From Adineta steineri (lineage: Eukaryota; Rotifera; Eurotatoria; Adinetida; Adinetidae): a stretch of DNA of 64,000 nucleotides. Positions 19,751 to 31,571 of the stretch are shown here, in pieces; within the stretch, counting starts at the first letter, position 1; each line of letters opens with the position of its first letter. A program made the position numbers and the translations under genes. A model generated the notes under the pieces. The model was given only the letters and a program-made list of their open reading frames with translations. It was not told the DNA's origin and did not search any database. The stretch is from assembly GCA_905250115.1 (NCBI GenBank), contig CAJNOI010000008.1:1131822-1195821 (forward strand), written 5' to 3'.

Positions 19751-22594
19751 AGATGCTTTCGCATAGTTACCTAACTTGTGCTGCACTAAACCAACGTTCT
19801 TGCGGGAAGAAGGCAAATAAGGATGATATGCCGAAAGAGGTATTTCTTTGACTTCAAGTGCTTTTTCATAAAATAAAACTGCTTTCGAGTATTCTCCCAT
19901 CTTAGAATACACACTACTAATGTTTTTGTAGGAAGTAGCCAATGAAGGGTGATTTTGCGAAAGAGTTTTTTCTCGAATTTCGAGTGCTTTTTCGTAAAAT
20001 AAAAGTGCTTTCGAGTACTCCCCCATGTTATTATACACACTACCAATGTTATTGTAGGAAGCGGCCAACGAAGGATGATTTGGAGGAAGAGCTTTCTCTC
20101 GAATTCCAACTACTTTCTCGTAAAATAAAAGTGCTTTCGAGAACTCCCCCATGTTATTATGCACAGTACCAATGTTGTTGTATGATTCAGCAAAATTAGG
20201 ATGATTTGGAGGAAGCGTTTTTTCTCGAATTTCGAGTGCTTTTTCGTAAAATGAAAGCGCGTTCGAGTACTCTCCCATGTTACGATACACCAAACCAATG
20301 TTACTGTAGGAAGTAGTTAACGAAAGATGATTTGGAGGAAGAGCTTTCTCTCGAATTCCAACTACTTTTTCGTAAAATGAAAGTGCTTTTGAGTACTCTC
20401 CCATCTTAGAATACACACTACCAATGTTGTTGTACGATTGAGCGAAATCAAGATGCTTTGAAGGAAGAGTTTTTTCTTTAATATCAAGTGCTTTTTCGTA
20501 AAATGAAAGTGCTTTTAAATACGCTTTCATGTTGTTATATAGACTACCAAGGTTGTTGTAGGAAGTAGCCAAGTGAGAAAGATTTGCAGGAACGATTTTT
20601 TCAAGGATTTCACGTGTTTTTTCGTAATATGAATGTGCTTTTGAGTAGTCTCCCATGTGATTATACACATTACCAATGTTGTTGTATGAAGTAGCCAAAT
20701 CAGGATGATTTGCAGGAAGAGTTTTTTCTTTAATTCCAAGTGCTTTTTCGTAAAGTAAAAGTGCTTTCGAGTATTCTTTCATCTCATTATACACCATACC
20801 GATGTTTCCATAAGAAGTAGCCAAGTCAGGATGATTTACAGGGAGAGTTTTTTCAAAGATTTCATGTGTTTTTTCGAAAAATGAAAGTGATTTCGAGTAC
20901 TCTTCCATGTTACAATACACATTACCAATTTTGTTGTAAGAATTAGCCAAGCCAGGATGATTTTCAGGAAGATTGTTTTCTCGAATTCCAAGTGCTTTTT
21001 CGTAATATGAAAGTGCTTTCGAATACTCTCCCATGTTAGAATACACCAAACCAATGTTATTGTATGAAGTAGCCAATGAAGATTCATCTGTAGGAAAAAT
21101 TTCCTCAAAGATTTCAACTGCTTTTCTGTAATACCCAATCGCCTGCTTATATTCACCTTGCTGATCTTTGATATATCCAAGTTGATTATAATAATATCCT
21201 TTATCGCTGTCGTTCGATGTTTGTTCAAGTAGTGCTTTATATAATTCTTCAGCCTTATCGAAATGACCTGTTTTGAGTAATAACTTACTCAATCGTCTCC
21301 ATCCTATGCTACCTCTAGCCTCATTACTTATACATTCAGTCAGTTGTCGAAGCTGTTCATCATCATCAGCAGTCAGTTTAAGTTCAACTTCATAAAGTTG
21401 ATCATAATTATCCATTTGTTTAATTGCACCTATTCGAAACACGGTGTGCATGGAGAAGAGAATTTCTTCTTCTGCCTTGCAATAACTAACCTCCTTAATA
21501 GAGGCGAATAATGTTGATGAAATACGCGGATCAATAGTCATTATGAAAAGTATTCCCACCATATCTGTATTTCCTAAGGCACCCTCGGCAGACCGGAGGG
21601 AAACATCTCGTTTCGCACTTGTGGATAAAAAATTGTTAAACGACATGAGACCACCTTTTGTTTCTTTGAGTTTGTCGAAATCAGTTTTCAACAGACCTTC
21701 TCCTCGGTAAACTGTAAAAGGTTTACTACGACAATATGGAAGCTGTTGCTGATGCAACTGATCAATTTGCTCATGGAGATCATGTATAAAAAATCCCATA
21801 TTAATAATTGTATCGGCATCCAATGTTCGAAATGCTCTATTGAGCATTTGATACGTAAAGCGCTCACGTGTATACCACCTAATTGCTTGTTCTGGGCGAT
21901 AATTACTTTTAAATTCATCAATAACCTTTAATTCTTTAATATTGTTAGAATAAAGATTGCGGCAATAACCCGTTAAGATCTTGATGGCTTGTTCTCGATC
22001 ATGTTCCATTTCAAGGAGAATATCTTTGAATGTTTGTGTGTACATGTAACTTGGTTCCAGTTGGTTCAGGTTTTCAATGGATACCGTTTCATTTCCGGTG
22101 AGAAAGCTAATAGGAATTGAATCCTGATTGACTTGTTTGACACTTCCTTTTAAGGCATCACAGATGTCCTTGATATTATTATGAATACCCTTAATTTTGT
22201 TCCAATCCTTGGTCCATTGTTGATGATAAGATATGTTACCACAAAGTATGTAAATGGCATCTAAATTTGGCATGCCATGGATTTCAGGAACTAAATGTTG
22301 GCCAAGTGATCCCGATGTAATAACGAAAGCTTTTTCGCCCTTGAATTTGTCGAGAAACTCGATACATTCGTTGGATTGACTGCACATAGTAACATCGTTA
22401 ATTACAGCTCGAAGCTGTGTCAACGTATTCTGACAATCCGTATTGGTTTGATCGATGCTTGCATCGACCCAAACCAACAGATAATTTTGGGCCATGCGCT
22501 GACGTATTGATGGCATTGTGGTTGTAGCAGTTGTATTAGATGCACCTGTATTGGAGACTGAGCCAAGGTCTTCTTTCGATTTCTGTATGCTCAT
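19736..22594 (-). CDS. NAD:arginine ADP-ribosyltransferase with twelve KLC-type TPRs (copy C)
   Basis: A single long exon of 952 residues from ATG 22594 (MSIQKSKEDLGSVSNTGA). Residues about 34-165 are the shared N-terminal domain (YLLVWVDASID, KAFVITSGSLGQHLVPEI, LDAIYILCG). The ART domain has R in FTVYRGEGLL, S in NNFLSTSAKR and an intact Glu pair in AEEEILFSMHTVFRIG, so it should be catalytic. From about residue 415 come TPRs, first irregular, then eleven nearly identical 42-residue kinesin-light-chain-type units with YNNIGSVYNNMGEYSKAL and ALEIREKTLPPNHP. The last unit is cut short: YAKAS is followed by GGCR and a stop inside a GT-rich repeat. It leads the three-gene minus-strand cluster. 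Confidence 0.9.
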   Translation of the reverse strand: MSIQKSKEDLGSVSNTGASNTTATTTMPSIRQRMAQNYLLVWVDASIDQTNTDCQNTLTQLRAVINDVTMCSQSNECIEFLDKFKGEKAFVITSGSLGQHLVPEIHGMPNLDAIYILCGNISYHQQWTKDWNKIKGIHNNIKDICDALKGSVKQVNQDSIPISFLTGNETVSIENLNQLEPSYMYTQTFKDILLEMEHDREQAIKILTGYCRNLYSNNIKELKVIDEFKSNYRPEQAIRWYTRERFTYQMLNRAFRTLDADTIINMGFFIHDLHEQIDQLHQQQLPYCRSKPFTVYRGEGLLKTDFDKLKETKGGLMSFNNFLSTSAKRDVSLRSAEGALGNTDMVGILFIMTIDPRISSTLFASIKEVSYCKAEEEILFSMHTVFRIGAIKQMDNYDQLYEVELKLTADDDEQLRQLTECISNEARGSIGWRRLSKLLLKTGHFDKAEELYKALLEQTSNDSDKGYYYNQLGYIKDQQGEYKQAIGYYRKAVEIFEEIFPTDESSLATSYNNIGLVYSNMGEYSKALSYYEKALGIRENNLPENHPGLANSYNKIGNVYCNMEEYSKSLSFFEKTHEIFEKTLPVNHPDLATSYGNIGMVYNEMKEYSKALLLYEKALGIKEKTLPANHPDLATSYNNIGNVYNHMGDYSKAHSYYEKTREILEKIVPANLSHLATSYNNLGSLYNNMKAYLKALSFYEKALDIKEKTLPSKHLDFAQSYNNIGSVYSKMGEYSKALSFYEKVVGIREKALPPNHLSLTTSYSNIGLVYRNMGEYSNALSFYEKALEIREKTLPPNHPNFAESYNNIGTVHNNMGEFSKALLFYEKVVGIREKALPPNHPSLAASYNNIGSVYNNMGEYSKALLFYEKALEIREKTLSQNHPSLATSYKNISSVYSKMGEYSKAVLFYEKALEVKEIPLSAYHPYLPSSRKNVGLVQHKLGNYAKASGGCR
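19760..21130 (-). repeat. Tandem 126-bp coding repeat (TPR array)
   Basis: Eleven successive 126-bp units encode the 42-residue TPRs of ART copy C. Blocks such as ttttcgtaaaatgaaagtgc and ccaatgttgttgta recur with few changes. Such arrays change unit number by unequal exchange or gene conversion. Confidence 0.85.
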
Positions 22595-24649
22595 GATGAT
22601 GTGAGTTGTAACTTGATAATGAATGTGAACTTGTAAATCAGTGTTGTTATTTGAATAACAACAGAGATTACAGCATTAAGTTATACAGGCAACGACTTGC
22701 TTTTTCCGATTTGTCTGCGACGCACAATAGTTGTATTACTATTTTATCGCTATGAGAAGACAAAATTTACCTAGTGACTATTGAGAACACAATTGCAAAA
22801 TATAACAGAGAAAAAAAGAAAAACTTAGAAAAAGGAGTGATTTACAACGTTAGAACAAACCAAGATAAGGAAGCAAACATGCAACTCTATTTTATTTTTT
22901 TCTTCTTTTCAATTTTGTGTTACCTGTATTGGCGCAATTACTTCAGTATGTTAATGTGTAGATGACCCTTTTTCACCGGTAGAATCTGGAAAGAAAAAGA
23001 AACAATTCTTTTAACGGATTCTATTCTTTTTCTTTCTTTCTTTCTCTCTCTGTCATTCATCATCTTGTTATTTCATTAGAATGACGTTCACAACAATTGT
23101 ATATTAATCATTGTATAGACACTGGATCAATCAACCAGAAAAAAAATAAGATTGGAGGATATTTTTACATTACAAATTACATTGTTAACAGTGACCTTGT
23201 ATTTGAAATAGAGCAGTTTTACATATAGTTCACAAATTCTGATATTAGGTGGTGGAAAGTGAAATAAATCACAAAGATGTCAGTATGATCGTACTCATGA
23301 GAAATATAATTTAATAAAAAAGAACTTTATGAATAGTATTTCAGTTAAATTGTTTACTCTATAGGAATGTCTTGATTAAAATCTATTGAGGACGATTCTG
23401 TACACTATAAACTACTTTGTGCATATTGTACAATTAGTGGACACATCCTATTCCATATTAAGAATAGATTGTATACATGTTTTGTTTTGCTTATATTCAT
23501 AGACTATGCAGTTTAAATATCGGTAAGAATATGTCTAAAACACCGATTATCGCACTTTGCTTAACGCTAAAAATAAAAAGCCATTATCGAGTATGCACGA
23601 AGCTTCTATAAATTCAAAATCATTCCGGGAAAAGAAAATATGTCGATGACTAAGCTATTACTTAATAGAAAATGATTGTATTTTTTTTTGGATTCTTTGA
23701 AAAATGTAAGTACCAGAAGCAAGAGAGATCAATAAAAAAAGTATACTAACAACGAACAAAACAAACTTTCATATATCATTAATATAATTGCCATCTGTTT
23801 TTTTCGTTCTTGTCTTTCTATATGTACACAGTCATTCAAAGTGAAGTATGTGTAAATAAGCGAGTTGCAACGAGGAATAAAATGAATATTTTTCGTTTTA
23901 TCTTGTTGTATCCTTTCAGAAGTATTTTCTCTGTTCTTTCATGCAATTATTGAGTAGATATGGGTGAAATCACTTTTTTTTAAAGAAGATCATTCGATTG
24001 AATGATTCAAATAGATGTTATTACGGAAAGTTTGTGTCATGAAAAATAATTTTCTTCTTGTGAATCATCGATTCTATTTCATACTATTTGAAAAAAGAAC
24101 TGAATATTGGGATATATCTTTAATTCATTACGACAAAATTAAGGACAATAATATCCATGGAAATATTTAATAGGCTACTCAATATATTATTCATCTTTTA
24201 GATTGCATTGTTAGTTATTCAACATGTTTAAAAAATTAGAAAAAAAAGAAAAATTTCTCATTTTTTCAAGGTACAGCAGCAGGAATCCTGAATTTTGTAG
24301 AATTACTTCTCTGTAAATCGTGGATATACCTTTAATGAAAACATGCTATATGTTGCATAATGGTCTTATTTATGTTTTAGAAATATTTATAATCATTTCT
24401 TTTTCTTTTTTTAAAAAGTAACAAAAATTAAAGTAAATTGTACAGTCACCAACAATAATACATTGTAAAAGTAAATACAAGCATGCGCAATTTATTTTTG
24501 AGTAACATTCTCTGTTCAATAAGTGCCAAGAGAAACATTGCCATATGCAAATCATTTTTAGTTTGATAGCTGACTATTCAAACGGTGTTTTATTTCCTCA
24601 GACGATACATAAAAATTTTATTTAGCTCCTACACTAGTCGACGTTCATG

Positions 24650-24975
24650 TCCTCTTCTTTCCAGGTTCTTGCTTTTCTTGATTTTCTGACAAGATTCTTG
24701 TGTTCAGGCAAGATTCTTTTCGACAGGAAAGTAAAAAGAATCATACAAGAATTTTCAGTTGACAAGAATCTTGTCTGAACAATCAGAAATAAAGAAATCA
24801 GGCAAGAATTATAAGATATTCAAGATATGTTAATATTCAGACAAGAATCTTTTTCTTCTCTTTCAAAAGAATCTTGACTGAAGTTCAAGATAAAAAGAAA
24901 CTGGAAAGAAACACAAGATATTTTAAATTTCTTACTATTCAGACAAGATTATTGTAATAGAAAAGCAAAAAATAT
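24650..24975. repeat. Cluster of CAAGAATCTTG-like inverted motifs
   Basis: At least five copies of the near-palindrome CAAGATTCTTG/CAAGAATCTTG lie within about 200 bases (near 24690, 24709, 24763, 24842 and 24867) in both orientations. They are accompanied by repeated TTCAGACAAGA and GTCTGAAC. The cluster stops shortly before the assembly gap and looks like a short repetitive or fold-back element. Confidence 0.55.
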
Positions 24976-25044
24976 TCTTGCCAGCTTTCCAAGATGAACG
25001 GCACGTGATATGGTCTTTGTTTATCACATATATAAAAGCATTGG

Positions 25045-25144
25045 NNNNNNNNNNNNNNNNNNNNNNNNNNNNNNNNNNNNNNNNNNNNNNNNNNNNNNNN
25101 NNNNNNNNNNNNNNNNNNNNNNNNNNNNNNNNNNNNNNNNNNNN
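25045..25144. other. Assembly gap (100 N)
   Basis: One hundred Ns, a standard scaffold placeholder of unknown real length. Flanks are AT-rich, with a TTC/CTT-rich tract on the right. Confidence 0.99.
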
Positions 25145-26104
25145 CTCTTCTTCTTCGTTTTCTTTTTTGACTGTTATTGGACTATGTTTCTGTGTCGTTC
25201 TGCTTCTTTCTTTTTATTCTGTTCTGACACAATAGAAAAAAAAAGATAGAATGAGATAAATAGATAGATAGAGCAAAAAAAAAAAGAAATAATGAACGTT
25301 AGATTTAAAATTAATGTATTTTCATCCCACTCATTAAGTACAAATAAGGTTTTTTTCTTCTATTACTCCCATGAGAATGAAATAAGGTCATTAAAATTAA
25401 ATAAAGGACGAGAAGCAAAAATCAGTAAAAAAATAAAAAGATTAAAGATGATGATTATATGAAATTAAGATGAAAGTTAACACGTGAATTTAATCTTTTT
25501 AATATGATAGGAAAGTTTTTTTTATCCTAATATTTAATCTTTTGTAATTGAAAAACTATTTTAAATCATTTGAGAAGAGAAAGTACCCCGATAACAATTA
25601 TGCTTTTGACAAGTTAAAATGAAGGACGGACAATAACTTAAATATATTTAAAAGAATATTTCTATATATACACTTACATAATATTATGATGAAGATGTTA
25701 TGAAAAGTGTAATCAGTAGCATGAAATGGAAAAATCTGAAATATCAGGAAAAAAATAAAAATGAAAGTTATTTCTAAATAATAAAGACAAATTATGACTT
25801 TTTCAATATTATTTCTTTTTTGACAATCATGTCAAAAATAAAATTAATAACAACAATGAATGACACCAAGGACAGTATCGAAATTGAAACAATTGAATAG
25901 AGAAAATGATGATACGATGAATGATAGATGAGAATTAGAAGACAAAGGAAACGATATAGTCAACTACCGGATGTTGGATGCAAGAGAAGAATACGAGTGG
26001 GTGTATTCAAAATAATGATTCTAATTAGATCTGAGTTAAAATAAATAATACTCGAGTTTATTATCATTAATTATAATTAAAATAATAACATACATCTATT
26101 TTAG

Positions 26105-29100
26105 GTCATGCTTTTATGCGAATACCTGTACTCTATCATGCTTTTCTGATTTGTGTACGAACTGTTGAACATAGTGATCCATCATTACTTATTGATATTG
26201 ATCCAAAATTAGTAATAAAAAACAATTTTTTTGTATATTATAAAATTTCTTTATTATCTAGACTATTATCGGACTTCATCCTGTTCCATCAGCAAATGAT
26301 ATCACAAGTCCATTAAATATCTTACCCTCAGCTACAACTAATCTGTCTTCATCAGTTGCTATTTCTAATGAAAAATCTAAAGATGATATTCAACAAAAAA
26401 TTCGTAAGAAAATAATTTTACTACTATTAAAATCAATCGATTATTTCTTAGATCCTCTTACTCAACATCGTATTCTTCATCGTCGTATACAAAGTGATCC
26501 ATTATTTTTAGTTTCAAAAGATTCAATTCCTTTCAATCGTTTACGTGTTACATCTCCACCACCAGTGCTAATACATGATGAAAATAAAACTATTCCAAGT
26601 ATATCCTATTTTCAATCCGATGAATGTGGTTCATATGGATCAAGTTATGATTCTCGTGGAGATATATGTGAACAAAATAAACAAACAAAATTAACTTTAG
26701 GACAATCAACAAGACCTTTTTCAAATAATCGACAGTCAATATCAAGTGAAATAACATTAATTGATGAAAAAGATAATAAAAATGTGTTATCTTCTACAGC
26801 AAATAATGATGAATCAATAATTTCAACGAATTCAACATCACCAATGGATCAAAGTTTTACAACATCAACAACTGATTATCAAACTCGAAGTAAGTTTATT
26901 CTTACCTTGGAAATGTCTTGAACTTAATGCTAGAAAAATTAAATATATTATAACGAGTATACCACCTATAGTTTTTATAACTACTTCCTCGGCACAGGAC
27001 ATTCTCTTCCTCCGCCTCCTTCTCTTCCATAATTTTTTCTCCCACGTTCTCTTTTTATTTTAATTAAAGTGTTCAGTTTTAAACACTGTACGACACGAAG
27101 AACTATTTGAAATTTTTATGATTGTAGAAGAAAATTTGTACTTCATACAGCTTTTATTCTATATATTTTCAAGGAAATTTTTGGCCTAGTAACATTATGT
27201 CGTAAAAAACTGTGCACGAGACTACTTCATAATTGTTAATGATAATTATAGAGACAGAATATTATAGACTATTTTCATCTTAGTTATAATGAAGTTGAAT
27301 AAGTTTATATATTCTTCGGAAACAAAATCTTCTAAACCTAGTATTTAAATTTAGAATATTATACATACTCTTGAATAAATTTGAAATCTTATAGAGCATT
27401 ACTAAAACATACTAACTAAGTCGTAATGAGTAGATTAAGAATTCAATTCTTTATAAGAGGAAAAATGAACCCTTGTTTTTATCCAGACATAAATGCATTA
27501 TAAAGAAACAGTGAAGGCAAATTATGATATTACGCACGAACTACGATCCCATTTAATTTTGATGTCTCGGCATACTTAGTCATTTCTTTCTTTTATATAC
27601 ACTCTCTAATTGTTTTAAATGATAAGGGACTTGTAACTTCATATAATATATAATAAAATTCAAATTTAAGATCTTGTTATGTTTCTTTTAAGCTTCACGT
27701 CTTCCACATTCATCATTATTTTGGCCACGAAAAGGTCAAACATTAGATAATTATATACGTGAATGTGATCTAAAAACTCGAACCGATGTTGAAAAAGTAA
27801 AAAAAGCAAACTATTTTATATATTTATTTAGAATAATTTTATTTTTTTCCTTTAGGAAAATGCACATTTTTACTTTAGTGAAGCAATTATATCGGCTATC
27901 GAACAAATTAAATTTACTCAACAATGTAATAAATATTTTGGTCAATCATGGTCATCATCATCAATAGCTAGTATGATATCACCATGTGAAACAACACATG
28001 TATCGTCATCAAATAGTAGTTCATCACCACCAACACAACAATATATACCATGTAATTTAAAATTAATATCAGATCATCAAAGAAAAGTATTTGATTACTT
28101 AATTCTTATCGTTAATTTAATTGTATATTTATTTAGAATTCAACTATGGAATTATCACAATGTGATCAAAATTCTGAAATTATGGAATCAACTACAGATT
28201 CAAGTGAAAAATAACTTTATTTTTTTTTTATAAAATAATTTCGTAATGATTTTAGTTGAGCCACCAAATAATTTCGATTGGTCTGTTCGGAGTTCAGTAT
28301 TAAGTTTAAAGTAATTTGATTAACGTTCTTTTTTGTTTTACTTAATTGACTTTTTAGTTCACAAGAATCATCAGCTGAATCAATAGGTATGTATAGATAT
28401 ACTATTATTAGCCTTAATATCAATATTTCTTTCATTTAGCTTTAGCGCTAATGGAAACATGGAAAAATTATAAAGTTCCAACTGCACCCGAACTCTTTTG
28501 GATGATTCCACATGATGAAGATTTACCACAAGAAGTAAAATTTATATAGAAAAAGAAATGTATTTGTTCTATCAATATTTATTTTTAAAGTTATTACCAC
28601 TTCCAGATGGTATTTCAATTGATCCAAGTGAAGATTATCTTTCTAATGAAGACGGTCAAAGAGTAAATTATATGGTTATAATCTAATTTATATTCTTATA
28701 TTAATTTTATTAAAGATTTTGTGTCGTGGTAATAGCCAATGGGCACCACCTCGTGAACAATTAATCTTTCATATTCATCAACCTGCAAAGTAGATATCTA
28801 TCTATATATTTATCAATTAGAATCAAATTTTCTCTTTAGTCGTGATAATCAACTAAGAAAACAAAGTTATCTATGTGCTGGTTGTGGGCGTCATGTTGAA
28901 AAAGGTTATGCACATCGTTATCGATATTGTGAATATACTGGTAAATGTTTATAGAGGAAAAAAACGAAGTTAATAAAAATCGTGATTGTTTTTTTTTCTA
29001 TTTTATTAGGCAAATATTTTTGTCGCAGTTGTCATTCTGATAAACGATCATTTTTACCATCATATATAATAACAAAATGGGATTTTTCAACAAAACATAG

Positions 29101-30752
29101 TGTATCAAATTTTGCATATGATTATTTAAATCGTATATATAGTGAACCATCATTTAATATTGATGATCTTAATACGAAATTATTTGAGAAAAGTAAACAA
29201 TTAAGATTAATTGATGAATTACGTTGGTCACTTTTCTATCTTCGTCATTATATTTTAACATGTCGTTTTGCAAAAGAAAAAGGGTAAGAAGAATAATCAA
29301 CTGATTTAATAGTATATTTCGAAAAACACCCATGCCCACACATGCCCATCCATACTCACCCACACCCACACCCACACCCACCCATACTCACCCGCACCCA
29401 CACCCACACCCATCCATACTCAACCGCACCCACACCCACACCCATCCATACTCACCCACACCCATCCATACTCACCCACACCCACACCCACACCCATCCA
29501 TACTCACCCACACCCATCCATATTCACCCACACCCACACCCACCCTCAGTAATTACTTATAGACTTCATTAGCATATTCTGTTAAAATATGGGATAATTA
29601 CAAGATCAATTATTCAAAATAAATCATCTTTTTTTCTATTAACTAGTTGTCAACAAATACTACAGAAACTATCATCATACATATATTCCAATCCACATAT
29701 GTATTCGATACAAGATTTATTTAAAGTAAATAAATCGAAAATTTTTACTTGTAATGATTTAATTTTTTGTATGATTAGACAAAATCAGGTGATTTAATAA
29801 AGGTGCTTGAACCAATTGTAATTAATTTACGTGAACATGTACTTACATGTACATTATGTTATGCAAAAGGATTTATATGTGAAATATGCATGAAAGAAAA
29901 AGATATTATTTTTCCATTTGATTTAGAAACAACAAGTGTTTGTCAAGGTTAGATTTTTAATTAAATGAATTAAGAAAAATTTAATTTTTAATTTTCTAGT
30001 TTGTCAGTCATGTTTTCATTATCAATGTCATGAGCATAAGAAATATCATTGTCCAAAATGTCAAAGAAATAAAACTCGAAGGTAAAAAAAAAGATTTAAA
30101 ATATGAAAAATACTCTTGTTGATAGAATATTTACTATGAATCTCACAAACAAAAATATAACATCCTATAGAAGATGTTTACAAAGCTATTTGCTTTTAAT
30201 TGTTCGTCCTTCTGATAAGATTTATTCTAGAAAATATGTATACGATATAATTTGTAACCTAGACATTGGTCTTTCTAATGATTAATTTAGAAGTTTGCAA
30301 TATGTTCTAACAGAAATTGACATTTTTGCATGGCATCTCGTAATCGAAGTGATCTGGATCTATGTGCTTCGAATGCCATAATATCTAGTACGACAGATAT
30401 ATATATATATGTCCATTCGTCTTATTATCCATCAAAATAGAATGTTTTGGATTTCATTAGATAATCTACTTACTTCTTTAGATCAAGATAAACTTCCTAA
30501 ATAAACATCGAGTCTTCTGAATCTAGTACTACTACTATCCATTGTTGTTTATCCTATAAACATTGTAATAATTACAAATATTAAGAACTAATTTTAAGCT
30601 AGTATTACTTTTTATATAAAGAAAAACAAGAATCATATTGATAGATTATTTAATTGAAAAATATTTCTTTTTTTTATTTTAGTAGTGTTACTTTATCAAA
30701 TCGAAGTAATACACCGACGAATATTCAACAAGACGATGATGTAATTACATGA
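26105..30752 (+). CDS. Rubicon-like autophagy/endosome regulator (5' end not found)
   Basis: Sixteen exons join in phase: 26105-26211, 26262-26889, 27693-27796, 27856-28086, 28137-28203, 28256-28310, 28358-28386, 28440-28534, 28591-28662, 28716-28789, 28840-28940, 29010-29283, 29647-29725, 29779-29947, 30000-30081, 30683-30752 (about 745 residues). The C-terminus is a clear Rubicon-homology domain: LCAGCGRHVEKGYAHRYRYC, GKYFCRSCHS, ITKWDF, LTCTLCYAKGFICEICMKE, IIFPFD, CQSCFHYQC, KYHCPKCQR. In vertebrates this zinc-binding domain binds Rab7, and Rubicon restrains autophagosome and endosome maturation. The first visible exon (HAFLICVRTVEHSDPSLL) may be the end of a RUN domain and starts mid-codon, so upstream exons exist. 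The middle is Ser-rich and disordered. PLEKHM-type relatives are an alternative. Confidence 0.85.
29326..29548. repeat. CCCACA-type minisatellite inside a Rubicon-like intron
   Basis: About 220 bases of CACCCACACCCA units interspersed with CCATCCATACT, forming a higher-order unit of roughly 25-30 bases. Only the C-rich strand is present on +, unlike the other copies, and it ends in CACCCTCA as they do. It lies wholly in the intron 29284-29646. The open frames over it are artefacts of the repeat. Confidence 0.9.
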
Positions 30753-31485
30753 AATTTTTTTAACAAATAAGTCATTTTCTAAATGTAAAAGTCTTTCATA
30801 AATATTTATTTCCTTATTTTTTGTAATAATATTTCTTTTCTTCTCCGGTTTTTTTCTCATCTTGTCGAAAATTCTATTATGTATATTTATTCTAAAGATA
30901 ATATTACATGCATATCAAACAAAAAAAAGAAAAGAAGGAAAAAAACTAAAACTACTTGTGTATTTTCATTTGTTCTTATTCTTATTATGATAATGATGTT
31001 GCTAGCAATATAGAGCTATCCATCATTTTTTTAATAAAAAAAAATGAATAATAATGAAGTAGAATCAAATTTCGACTTCTCATTAAGAGAAAAGAAGAGA
31101 AATTGGCTTGATGATATTTACAAAATCTATCTTTTGTCTTGGCTTTCTTTTTTTCTTGTCTTACCATAACCACCTTTCTAGTGTTGCATAAATAATAGTC
31201 TTATATATATATATCTCCATTGACACATACGACCGACGACATTAATTGCTCGTTGCGCGATGACGAGCGGACTAGTATAGAGAGTGCCAAGCTGCTGTAA
31301 TCAATAGAGAAGGAAAACAAAAGACAAAACATCATTACCGTACGCGTATTTCGAAGAGAATCTATATTATCAATAGAAGAAAAGAGAAAAGAGAAAAGGA
31401 TCGAACGATTTGATTCATACGATCATTTGTACTCTTTTCTTTTCATTAAATAAACAAGACAACGTATGATTGAAAACCGTACAAT
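30753..31485. other. Intergenic region between Rubicon-like gene and K2P channel
   Basis: AT-rich 3' flank followed by the less AT-rich tract tgctcgttgcgcgatgacga near 31250, which may be part of the promoter for the distal K2P first exon. No gene is seen. Confidence 0.5.
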
Positions 31486-31571
31486 ATGAGTACAAGTCGA
31501 TATGCTGTTGTTCGACGTCTTAGTCGAGTACTTCTATTACCAATGCATGGTCATGTTGCGACCAATGATCG
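31486..31571 (+). CDS. Alternative distal first exon of the K2P channel gene
   Basis: ATG at 31486 opens a 28-codon frame (MSTSRYAVVRRLSRVLLL) that ends at a consensus donor, CG|GTAAG, in phase 2. The common second exon at 34285 accepts phase 2 and would restore an Arg codon followed by MNRRQIKDPS. A second first exon at 34134-34195 has the same phase. I infer alternative promoters giving two cytoplasmic N-termini. Confidence 0.5.

Larger units (their letters stand above)
22595..26104. other. Gene-poor region with clustered inverted motifs and a 100-N gap
   Basis: No gene is recognised between ART copy C and the first visible Rubicon-like exon. The sequence is AT-rich with poly-T/C tracts. 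A motif cluster at 24650-24975 is listed separately. Missing 5' exons of the Rubicon-like gene may lie here, possibly in the gap at 25045-25144. Confidence 0.6.

Noticed and set aside
19786..21228. Several 60-130-residue frames inside ART copy C on both strands
   Set aside because: They repeat with the 126-bp TPR unit and are alternative-frame shadows of it.
29326..29548. Possible CRISPR-like array
   Set aside because: There are no unique spacers of constant length, the units are simple sequence, and the host is an animal.
29332..29572. Two overlapping plus-strand frames rich in His, Pro and Thr
   Set aside because: They are translations of the CCCACA minisatellite within an intron; such arrays are open in several frames.
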